This document shows, piece by piece, positions 54,395 to 64,000 of a stretch of 64,000 nt of DNA. The stretch is taken from positions 2,952,152 through 3,016,151 of the forward strand of contig NW_002060944.1 in assembly GCF_000150275.1 (NCBI RefSeq), given 5' to 3'. Both the position numbers and the translations under genes were made by a program. A model generated the notes under the pieces. It saw only the letters and a program-made list of their open reading frames with translations. It made no database searches and was not told the origin of the DNA. How positions within the stretch are numbered: the first letter of the stretch is position 1; every line of letters begins with the position of its first letter. Origin of the DNA: Trichoplax adhaerens. Lineage: Eukaryota; Placozoa; Uniplacotomia; Trichoplacea; Trichoplacidae.

Positions 54395-56264
54395 TTGGAA
54401 ACATTCCAAAGTAGTACAAGTGGAATACAAAGAATGGAATATCGATCAAGTATCAAGAGATTAGTTGTACTTTTCTGCTTTGTATGTTTGATTGCATACG
54501 GAAATGGCGACAACGAGCATGAAAAGATTAAGGTTAAAACCCACCACGATGAACCGGAAGAGAAGCATTACTTAAAAGATGGACAACATAATCCTGATTA
54601 TGATGCAGAAATGTTTCTTGGTCGTGATCGTGCTACATTATTTAAAGAATTACCAGAAAAAGAAGTTCAAGAACGATTGCGATCGCTCTTGCATCAAGTA
54701 GATACCGATCACGATAAAATTATTAGTGAAAGAGAAATGGAACAATGGTTAAGAAAGATTGATAATGATCGATTGGCGAATGATGCCAAAGTAGTCTTTG
54801 AAGAGATGGATGATGATAAGAGTAAATCGATCGATTTTAAAGAAATATCCAAGCATACTTTTGGTGATACCGTCGATGAAGATATTGCTAAAAGTGAAGA
54901 ATTCAGTAAATATGTTGATAGGGAAAGGAGAAAATTTGCCTTAGCTGACATTGATAATAGTGAAAGTCTATCCTTTGATGAATTTGTTACATACCAACAT
55001 CCTGAACGACATCAGCATTTATCAGACGTTAGTACGGATAAAAATAATCATTCCAATCTTAATGTAGGCTAACAATTTGCTAAAGATGCAAGAACTTGTC
55101 TTAGTAGGAGTGTCGTAATGATGAATTATTTTTCACTCCTATTTGTCACGTTGTACTCAATTGGTTTAAAATGCCTCTTGAAAAGACAATAGATATGTAC
55201 TACTGTAAATAGTAGCATTGCGTACAATACATACACTATAGTACAGCGAATGATAGTATATTAGTAGAATTTAAAATTATAACTATGCCAAAGCATGGAT
55301 ATAGACATTGCCATGGATTGTAAAAATGAGAAAAGTCTCTGTTGAATGGTCACAGATCTACAGTAGCTAATTACGGATGACAAGTAACGCCATCCTAGAA
55401 CGAAAAGTCTCTGTTGAATGGTCACACATCTACAGTAGCTAATTACGGGATAACAAGTAACGCCATCCTAGAACAGTACATCCTGAGTAGAAATGAAACG
55501 TTTTGAGGACGATACACAAATTTTATACCTACTGTATTTGTTATATCTGAATTAGTTTTCTATTGCTAAAATTGCTCTCTCAATTGAACACAGGTGGTTG
55601 TCACCGATGTTCTTAACGAGATAGATAAAAACAATGACGGCTATGTGGAATTCTCCGAAATGATTGGTAAGCACTATATTACTTTCGGAATGAAAATAAA
55701 TATTAGTATTGAAACTATTAAAATCAATAGGTGTATAATATTGGATGTTTTTGTATATAGATATAGATATACCGTACAATATATTAAACACTAGAAATGT
55801 CTTACGCTGTACTATAGATATTTTGCCAATATCGTATCATAATGCTGTTGATGCAGCATTCAATTTTCCTTTGTAAATCAAGAAGTCTACTGCAGTAGTA
55901 TTATGTAAAGTTCTTAACTCAGAGTTGTTTCCTTGATAGTCATGATTACTATTATAATTATTCTATATCAGGTGATAGTGGCAATTCTGATGGTAAAGAG
56001 GATGACTGGATTAAGAATGAGAAAAAAGAGTTTGCTAAATATGATAAAGATGGTGATCAAAAATTGAGTACATCTGAATTAAAGGAATGGGTGATACCAG
56101 ATAGGAAATATATTGATGAAGAAGTTCAGCATCTATTAGAAGGAGCTGACACTGATCATGATGGTAGACTGACTATACGGGAAGCTTTAGCTCATCAAAA
56201 CCTTTTAGCTGGTAGTAAATTAACTGATTATGGCAACTTGAATATTCTTCGCGAAGAGCTGTAA
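54395..56264 (+). CDS. reticulocalbin/calumenin-like (CREC) six-EF-hand ER protein
   Basis: Three exons (54395-55027, 55594-55666, 55972-56264) join in phase to 332 aa. If the second in-frame Met at 54434 is the start, the length is 319; that Met directly precedes the hydrophobic signal segment and seems more natural. Six EF-hand loops follow in order: DTDHDKIISERE, DDDKSKSIDFKE, DIDNSESLSFDE, DKNNDGYVEFSE, DKDGDQKLSTSE and DTDHDGRLTIRE. The spacing and the FxHPE-type block (YQHPERHQHL) are typical of the CREC family. The C-terminus is REEL, an HDEL/KDEL-like ER-retrieval tail. The role is low-affinity calcium binding in the secretory pathway, with possible chaperone function. Loop 2 carries Lys and Ser at coordinating positions and may bind weakly. 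Reticulocalbin and calumenin cannot be told apart by eye. Confidence 0.93.
55331..55474. repeat. 72-bp direct duplication in intron 1 of the CREC gene
   Basis: Two tandem copies of a unit starting AAAAGTCTCTGTTGAATGG (first base 55331, second copy 55403), nearly identical, wholly intronic. Confidence 0.85.
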
Positions 56265-57522
56265 ATCAGTTCCTCCCGCGTTACAAGCGATATTTTCATA
56301 CTAAGTAAGAAAATGAATAATTGTCGCAATGTCATGTTTTCTAGTATTTTCTTATTGTCCTTTTATCATATGTATATTATGGTAGAATAATAATTTTCGG
56401 TATGACAGATCTGACTTGTGATATCAATCATTGCAGGTGTAGATGTTATTTCTTGCGCTCTATTAAATCGCCCTGCAATAAACATTATCTACTATATAAT
56501 ACGTATGTTTCAAACTTAAGTTAACGTTTTCACTGGTACGTAGAGTCGCAGATATCAACTGCATTAATTAGGGATCATCGAGCGAGAGTGGCTTACTATC
56601 GTGCCATTTAGAGTAATTTCTTATCTATTTTTGATATCATTTATTAACTGCAATTTTTTGCCGATATTTTCAAACGCTTAAACTATTTTCAAATTTGATT
56701 AATTCATTAATCAATCAATATTAAAAGATTCGGCTATTTTAGGATCCGTTAGATCGTTATTTAAATTGAATTGACAAAAATAAAGTATGTCATTAACGTA
56801 ATGTAACGTTTATTTGTCTTTTCAGTAGTTTCGAGTTGGTTTAAAATATTACAAGTATAAAGGTACACAAAAAATAGAAAAGGCGTCTAGTGATGTACTA
56901 CGCAATTGCATAACGTTGAGTGCGTACGGCTGCAAAGTATAGCATTGATATTTTTCCAAGATAATGAAAACACTTCCATGAATAATTCTTACGTAGACAG
57001 CATTGTCAGGTCTATTTAACTGAACGAAAAATGCCGTCAGTTGTTTGGTTGGCGTTACAATAATAAATGAAATGTGATCATTCTGTCATATAAAATAGAG
57101 CAATGAAAGTGACTTAGATGTTAATTAAAGTCTTCATTAATCTATGACAATTCTGCATTACAAAATACCGTCAGTTGTTTGGTTGGCGTTACAGTAATAA
57201 ATGAAATGTGATCATTCTGCCATATAAAATAGAGCAATGAAAGTGACTTAGATGTTAATTAAAGTCTTCGTTAATCTATGACAATTCTGTATTACAAAAT
57301 GAAAAAAGATAAAAAAATGTACTCGTAGATCTATAATACAATGCGATTCGTAATTAAGTGACAGTAATAATAGAAACATGATACCGCAGAACAGTGCATT
57401 TTCGCCTACTACATCGTATTTGTATTGGTGGGTATGCACGTAACAACCCTAGTCTAAGACAGCATTTGCTAAATGGTGTAATTAAAGACATGTGCTACAT
57501 TGTATCCATCATAATTTTACTG
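56265..57522. other. intergenic between convergent CREC and FPGS genes
   Basis: Contains a possible poly(A) signal AATAAA at 56477-56482 for the CREC gene and a two-copy 135-bp tandem duplication at 57027-57300. No gene is recognised. Confidence 0.55.
57027..57300. repeat. 135-bp tandem duplication
   Basis: Two almost identical copies, beginning near 57027 and 57162, sharing CCGTCAGTTGTTTGGTTGGC and the rest of the unit with only a few substitutions. The high identity suggests recent duplication. Confidence 0.9.
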
Positions 57523-60500
57523 TTAGAACTGTGTAGTCTGTAATACTTGTAAAACATCACCAACTAAATGTAGGCTACCTGTAACCAAAATCTGCAGATG
57601 AATATATTTTTTTTCCTTCTCGATAGTCTTATCATTCATATAGTTAAGAGATTTAGCTTTATGAATAGCTTTAATAACAGATATAGCTTCATTAACTGAT
57701 CCACAAATACGACTGTTTGTTGGATTAGACAATCCATTTAACTCCATCCAAGCAGATAAGTTTTCATTGCATCGCTGCATTGCTGCATTAGTAGTTTCGT
57801 TACGATTAACTGTATCTAATAAGTATATTATACATTCGCATTAAAATGCTATCGGTACAATTAGAAATTTATGCGATTCACAATTACAGCTACAATCATG
57901 TACCTGGCGACGAATGGTTTTCTTTCAAAATATTGGGTGAAAATATCGCATAATCGATATTTGTGTTCTAGAACATCAATTTTTAATGATTTAATGAAAA
58001 CTACTTCCAGGATAGGATAATAGGCGAAATTAAAATAGATAGGTTGCCTAAACATTAAAAACACTTACGATGATTGGTTTTAACAAAGTTTTGCTATCGC
58101 GATTGCCACTCAAATTAAAGATTAATATACGGGCCACAGAACCTCTATAATATTAAAAGAACAGCGTTAGCAATCTAAAATGTTATTACTTACTTAAGCA
58201 ATCAAAATGAAGTTATAACAGTATCGTAATACCGAATATTCGTGGCTTCAATAGTGGATTTGTTGTGAAACCACTCAACTGCAGTCTATTTTACAATTAA
58301 AGAAGAACAAATCAGTGAAAAATTAATCATGATTTATAAAACTACTGCTACTAAACATTTCCAATAGAAAGCGATAAAATTCAAGCTTTGAATAATAGAA
58401 TTACTACAAAACTAATCATGATTTATAAAAACTACTGCTACTAAACATTTCCAATAGAAAGCGATAAAATTCAAGCTTTGAATAATAGAATTACTATAAA
58501 ACTAATCATGATTTATAAAAACTACTGCTAATAAATATTTCCAATAGAAGGCGATAAAATTCAAACTTTGAATAATAGAATTACTACAAAACTAACCCTA
58601 TTATCAAATAAATGTAATTATAACTCTGCTATATATATTCATCTATTACAGGTAAACCCTTGCCTGGATGCTATTTCGTGTATGAGCACCATCAAAATAG
58701 AATGTAGCACCGTCGTATTTCATCATTTGATATCTACCATTCCAAACGCAACTTTGTAATCCTACCGGTAGTAAAAATTTTAATTTCCAATAACGCTGAA
58801 CGTTTTCTAAAGAGATTTTACTGACCTGCTTTAAAATTTTCACTTAGTGGAAATGTACTTGCAGTTGGTAATCCTTTGCCGGTTTGCAATTGCTGATCAC
58901 CTAATATCGAGATAATGACAACCTAAATTTAGTATACTTGACTAGCTACATACATGCATACATAACACTACATTAACCTACAAGCACGTAGATTAAGTTG
59001 AAATAAGATATAAATAGATTAGGATTAATATCTCACCATTATGAGTCTTCGATTGTTTAGCATTTTTTTCTAGCCACGTATTTGCTAGTTGTATCGCTAA
59101 TGATGCATTCCACTTTTGTACTTCACCGTCAATTCCAAGTTCTGTAGTACATGTGATCATATGATAGATATTGTTAAGATTCAATTGACATAAATTAATA
59201 CTTGATTCAATCTTCTATAAATCATACTTACTTGGCTCTGTACCCGGGTAGCTAGATAAAGGTGGCACGATTTGCAGTGCTGCCTAAAAGTTGTGTGAAG
59301 AATAGAGGCCGATATTATTTTCATTTTATTACCTCATACATACCGATTGGCTATACAGAAATAAATATATAGTATAAGCGTTAAAAGACAACCATAGAAA
59401 ATGAAATCTGTAATTGATTTCTTTCTATGCAATGTATTTACCTTTACTTCGTTCGATTGCTCTTGTAATACAGTAATTGCTGAATCCACCTGAGGAGCAG
59501 TAAAAGCAGATGTACCCGGCTATCGAATTAAAAGTTAAAATTTATAAACATTTCATGACATGCCGCGCTAGTTATGCACCTGAATACGTACTTATTTCAG
59601 GGTTAAATGGTTATTTCATATTTGATAGGATATATATTCGTACATATGATTCAAATTTACATCAGGTTCACCGGCAATAGTCAATTTTATACGTTTACCT
59701 TCATTATTCCAGCTTTATGCCAAGCAATTTCTTCAATAGTTTTCCCTAATATAGCAGTATGATCTAATCCGAGCGATGATATACCACATGCTACTGGATT
59801 TCTGCCATGGAGATAATTCATAGAGTTGATAAAGTAAAGAATTAAATCTGCACGTGCTTCGATTTTAATAAAATTATCACAATTGCATATAATACAATTT
59901 TTGTATACCTTATCGCATTAGTACAGTCATATGTACCACCAATACCCACTTCAATGATGGAGACATCAACCTTTATTTATTTATAACCATTTAAAATGAA
60001 AAGTTCATATTTCCCATTCATACGATTTCATGCATTAACTATGCTAGCTTATGCTTACCTTTTCACAGAAAAAGATATAAAATGCTAGTACAGTTAAGAA
60101 TTTGAAATAACTTGGCATATAGTTATCATCTGCCTCCTAGTTGAAACATCATTCAGACGAATCTTATTAGATTGATTTCGGATATATATGTTTACATGTT
60201 GGCGCTCTATTATCAGCTTACTTTTGATTTTTCAAGCCGATCGTAAACAGTCCAGAAGTAGGAAGTGAAGACCTCTTTCGAAAGAGGTACTCCATTTATC
60301 CTAATCCGCTCGCGCACTTCGATTAGGTGTGGTGAGCTATAAAATGATAACTATCGTTAAGCTACGATTTCATTAGAAAACAATACATAAATTATTCATC
60401 TGATTTTAATAGTTCACCTGTAGAATCCGGTTTTGTATCCATGAGCACGAAGTATACTTTCAGTAAAAGCACAAGTTGAACCCTGATAAAAATTTACCGC

Positions 60501-60838
60501 ATTGACTTAATTCAGGTAACTCATGCTTTACTTTTTCACAAGATAAAAAAAGACATACCTTTCCTTTGGTGCCACTAACATGAATTATAGACAACGAATC
60601 TAAATCGTCCACCTACAGAAATATGGTGTATTGATTAAGTGTTAAAATCATTGGTTCACTACATATTCTGATCAACGTATGGGATTGATTGTTATATCAT
60701 TAAACATACCGATAGACCAATTCGGTTTAAACAAGTTATTGTTCGATGAACGTTAACCTCCTTTTCGCTACCACTATTAGAGATGATCTTCAAAGTCATA
60801 GCATTACTTTGGAGATTGTTAAGGGCATCGACGGTAGA
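57523..60838 (-). CDS. FPGS: folylpolyglutamate synthase, first exon not identified
   Basis: Sixteen exons join in phase to 499 aa: 60838-60710, 60612-60559, 60482-60418, 60336-60222, 60136-60059, 59970-59909, 59801-59699, 59519-59442, 59283-59232, 59141-59037, 58900-58826, 58761-58664, 58285-58233, 58144-58069, 57967-57904 and 57815-57523. FPGS blocks appear in order: [27 protein letters not shown] (ATP-binding P-loop), [87 protein letters not shown] and the terminal [12 protein letters not shown]. It adds glutamates to folates, keeping them in cytosol and mitochondria. An acceptor (AG) precedes 60838 and an in-frame stop lies just upstream, so at least one 5' exon with the start Met is missing. 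Intron 58663-58286 has a GC donor and a three-copy repeat. Confidence 0.93.
58286..58663 (-). other. GC-AG intron in FPGS
   Basis: On the minus strand the donor reads CAG|GCAAGG and the acceptor AAATAG. This is the only join that keeps frame between [10 protein letters not shown] and [10 protein letters not shown], a conserved stretch of FPGS. The intron also holds the 90-bp minisatellite. Confidence 0.75.
58324..58592. repeat. 90-bp minisatellite, three copies, in an FPGS intron
   Basis: Three tandem copies starting TAATCATGATTTATAAA at about 58324, 58413 and 58503, with few differences. They end where the sequence changes to CTAACCC at about 58593. Confidence 0.9.
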
Positions 60839-61204
60839 CTATGAAATACAATTACAACGTGAATATGTCAAGTTAGTATGCATCATAACGTTCTTTACGT
60901 CATTATCCAAAGATTGAGGGTTTAAAAAACTATAGGAGGAATATCATATCTTCTAATAAATCTATAACTTGTTTAATATTAAAGACAAAACTGAAGTACT
61001 GTACATTCAGATTGCATTCGATATCATTTACTCAACCTATCATTCAATACTCTATGACACATGCTAATGCTTGCTTGGCGACTTGTCTATGGAGAGGTTG
61101 CTTACTGACTAACTGTACAGTACGTATTTGGTCCAGGTTTTAGTTTGTGGTTTGTAATTCCCATCCACTATAATGCTACTTTAGATTATGAGCTAAGAAG
61201 TGTA

Positions 61205-61755
61205 TTCGATGTGTTTGGAAATCAACTCCTGTACAGTGTTGCATGCTGAAACTCATTAGAGCAGAATGTATCCAAGAAATTGACACGTCGAAGTTAGAAA
61301 AAATTGAGCTGATCGCTTTAACTGTGCGACATAAGTTAACCCTATGATCATCTGGAAATCCACTACGGTACAGTATTGCATGCCGAAACTCATTAGAGCC
61401 GAATGCATCCATGAAATTGACATGTCGAAGTTGGAAAAAATTGAGCTGATCGCTTTAACTGTGCGACATAAGTTAACGTATGATCATCTGGAAATCCACT
61501 ACGGTACAAGTATTGCATGCCGAAACTCATTAGAGCCGAATGCATCCATGAAATTGACATGTCGAAGTTAGAAAAAATTGAGCTGATTACTTCAACTGTG
61601 CGACGTAAGTTACCCTCTGATCATCTGGAAATCCACTACGGTACAATATTGCATGGTGAAATTCATTGGAGCAGAATGCATCCATGAAATTGAGAGGTCG
61701 AAGTTAGAAAAAATTGAGCTGGTCGTTTATACTGTATGAAGTAAGTAAGTTAAAC
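61205..61755. repeat. about 136-bp tandem repeat, four copies
   Basis: Units share GGAAATCCACTACGGTAC and AAAAAATTGAGCTGATCGC, with junctions near 61345, 61481 and 61618 (spacing 136-137). The outer copies have diverged. The period is not a multiple of three, so open frames across it (75-78 codons on each strand) re-read the unit in a new frame and are not credible proteins. Confidence 0.85.
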
Positions 61756-62736
61756 TCTGATAGATCAATGTACGTTATATCGTAAGTCGATGTGATTTCA
61801 GCTTCGATCTATACAAGCTTTGCATGTCTGCATTATACGTACAGTTACTGCACACAGTGATGACTATGGCGATGACTTTTGAGTTCTGCAGGAGTACATT
61901 ACGTTCTGCTACTTCTCACTGAACAACCATCAAATCTGGCATACCGTTGAAAGAAAATGAATGTGCACCGAAGTAGTAAAGAACTGGCCCGTGGCCGTAG
62001 CACATTGTTAGCAGATTGATGGCAGTTTAAGTCATCGGGAATATTAAATATTGCAATAACAGTTTTATGACAACAAGAGTCGAATATCATTTCCATTCTA
62101 GTCAATGAGCTTGAATTTCATCAATGACAGCATCCATTTCATCAGGCAATATCACTGCTCAACATACAGTATACTGTATAACTGTAATGACTTGCAGTAT
62201 TTCTACGCCACTACTAGATCAAATGACCTTTGCGATCATTCTAATTAGCTATCTACATCGTATCTATTACATAATGATCTTGTTTTATCGCTAAGTTTAC
62301 CTTATAGTCTACCATCGTTGTAGCAATTGCCCTTGCTACAGTCCGATTGAACACAATCCTACAGCAAGAGACAACTTTTAGAATCATTAAATCCTGTCAA
62401 TGTCAATAATAAGTTGTAAATATCCTTTCGACGTCTCTTTCACACCAGTTGCAATCGATGGATCTTGCTGTTAATGTAGAGAGATACAGTTAGTTCAACA
62501 GTTATAAGTGAGAATACAACGCTGGCACTGCAACCTCAAGCAGATCGATAGACCAACCAGTACGAAGATTCCCTGGTGATGATAGGATGTTTACAGTCTG
62601 TGCATGTGCAGTATTCACAAGTGCAAAAGCACTAACTGGTTCTAGACTTCTAAATGGCGAATTGTAGGTGTGGTTATCATGTTATTACAGTACCAGGGAC
62701 CACTGGCAACAAAGCAAAAAATTCCCCCCCCCCCCC

Positions 62737-63108
62737 TTTTCCGTAGCAATTTCCCTACCTAATTAAAACCTTTTCCTTTCTGACAGTACTGCACTTATTG
62801 GAGGAAAAGGTTTTCCGTAGCAATTTCCCTAGCTAACTAAAGCCTTTTCCTTTCTGACAGTACTGCACTTATTGGAGGAAAAGGTTTTCCGTAGCAATTT
62901 CCCTAGCTAACTAAAGCCTTTTCCTTTCTGACAGTACTGCACTTATTGGGGAAAAGGTTCTCCGTAGCAATTTCCCTACCTAATTAAACCCTTTTCCTTT
63001 CTGACAGTACTGCACTTATTGGGAGAAAAGGTTTTCCGTAGCAATTTCCCTAGCTAACTAAAGCCTTTTCCTTTCTGACAGTACTGCACTTATTGGAGGA
63101 AAAGGTTT
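62737..63108. repeat. 74-bp tandem repeat, five copies, each with a hairpin
   Basis: Units begin at about 62737, 62811, 62885, 62958 and 63032 with TTTTCCGTAGCAATTTCCCT. Each contains CCTTTTCCT and, about 24 bases later, AGGAAAAGG or a one-base variant, an inverted repeat forming a 9-bp stem around GACAGTACTGCAC. A homopolymer C run precedes the first unit. Confidence 0.9.
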
Positions 63109-64000
63109 TCTCCTCTTTATTCGAGGTCAAAATTTTTTGGACGTTTACTGTCGATGTACCTGTACACAATCTGGTTGGCTTGGTACTACACTGCGTGGTT
63201 ACAGTATGCTTTCCAATAGCGCAAAGTATTATTTTACAAGTTGCTAAAATGGAATAATAATTTTAGGCAAAATTGTAATCCATATGCTCACATGATTATG
63301 CAATATACGATATAGACTCAAAAGCATGTATATATATTGTCATGTACATTATACAGTAGAGTTCACCTTGTTGAAAGCTTTGTGCGCCTTCATGCAGTAC
63401 TTACAATACTGTATAGAATCATAATCATAATAATTACCATGACAAGATTGGAGAACAGTAGATGAATTAATTCTACACAACGGAACTAAAAATAAGGAGG
63501 GTCCTTTGTTAATTGTTACTCAAAAAAATGCTGATTTTGTGCTGTTGTGAATGAGTCCAGGCAGTGCAACCTATACTTCTCGCGCCGCATTAAAATGCCC
63601 ACTAGAATCTACAGTGTAATCAAGATTTGTAGGGTGAATGAATGAATGTAAGGGGAATTGAATGTGGTGTTCAAGATCGTTTAAACAGGTGCAAGCACAA
63701 GTACGCCAAGAGCCAGTATGATATACTCGTACAGTAAATGGTTTTCACCTCACGACGCCTCGTAAATGTGCAGATGGAATCTAGTATTCAAGTAGTGCCT
63801 CACAACGAGAATAGGATGCATCCAACGCTATTTCGTTGGTTGCATTCTCGTCAATAACGATAGGCTTGAATTTACTTCATTAATAACTGGTTGCATTGCT
63901 ACATGTAAACCTGCAAAATACGAAATGTTTACCAATGTACACTGTACAGGTACAACTCTACTCTACAGAAAGCTACCGTTGTGCAGATACCCATATAAGC

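Larger units (their letters stand above)
60839..64000. other. repeat-rich region right of FPGS, no gene recognised
   Basis: Should contain the missing 5' exon and promoter of FPGS within its first part. It also holds a 136-bp tandem array (61205-61755) and a 74-bp tandem array (62737-63108) preceded by a run of Cs near 62724-62736. No other coding gene is recognised. Confidence 0.55.

Noticed and set aside
57861-58064. 67-codon frame first considered as an FPGS exon (LKPII followed by [12 protein letters not shown])
   Set aside because: It would need an intron of only 21-37 bases or a frame break. The acceptor further in gives [13 protein letters not shown] in phase, which matches the family, so the shorter exon 57904-57967 was chosen.
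61176-61571. Open frames over the 136-bp array as a repeat protein
   Set aside because: The repeat period is not a multiple of three, so successive units are read in different frames.

Overview
This window is AT-rich animal DNA carrying intron-dense genes. The introns are mostly 80-400 bp with GT-AG ends, and CDSs have up to 28 coding exons. The gene set is typical of an early-branching metazoan: WDR83/MORG1, calpain, a torsin cofactor, USP20/33, HSD17B7, reticulocalbin/calumenin and FPGS. A placozoan (Trichoplax/Hoilungia type) is my best guess from composition and intron style. That is inference, because no species marker is present. All exon models were built by hand from splice sites, reading-phase continuity and family similarity.

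Left half (1-37,300): three GMC-family FAD oxidoreductase paralogues. GMC-A (minus, 1-6436) runs off the left edge; GMC-B (15034-19382) and GMC-C (31676-37239) lie on the plus strand. Their 18-exon layouts match almost base for base in exon length, so they are tandem duplicates. Between them lie a complete WDR83 homologue (minus, 9546-12077) and a short calpain protease (plus, 24779-28839). A satellite with an assembly gap (30725-30964) sits just before GMC-C.

Right half (37,300-64,000): an intronless torsin-cofactor gene of the LAP1/LULL1 type (minus, 39102-39944); a small low-complexity ORF with an 8-residue repeat (minus, 40550-40903); a dense block of self-complementary ACTGTACAGT-type repeats (41336-42025); a 28-exon USP20/USP33 deubiquitinase (plus, 42269-49623); a 10-exon HSD17B7-like 3-ketosteroid reductase (minus, 50083-52539); a CREC-family six-EF-hand ER protein (plus, 54395-56264); and a 16+ exon folylpolyglutamate synthase (minus, 57523-60838, first exon not found). 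The last 3 kb is mostly two tandem-repeat arrays.

The genes do not form an operon-like system. Apart from the GMC paralogues, neighbours act in unrelated housekeeping processes: redox metabolism, signalling scaffold, proteolysis, nuclear envelope/ER ATPase control, deubiquitination, sterol synthesis, ER calcium binding and folate retention. I found no clearly new biological system. The most notable items are the exon-for-exon conserved GMC cluster, the dispersed palindromic repeat family, two GC-AG introns, and several minisatellites inside or beside genes.
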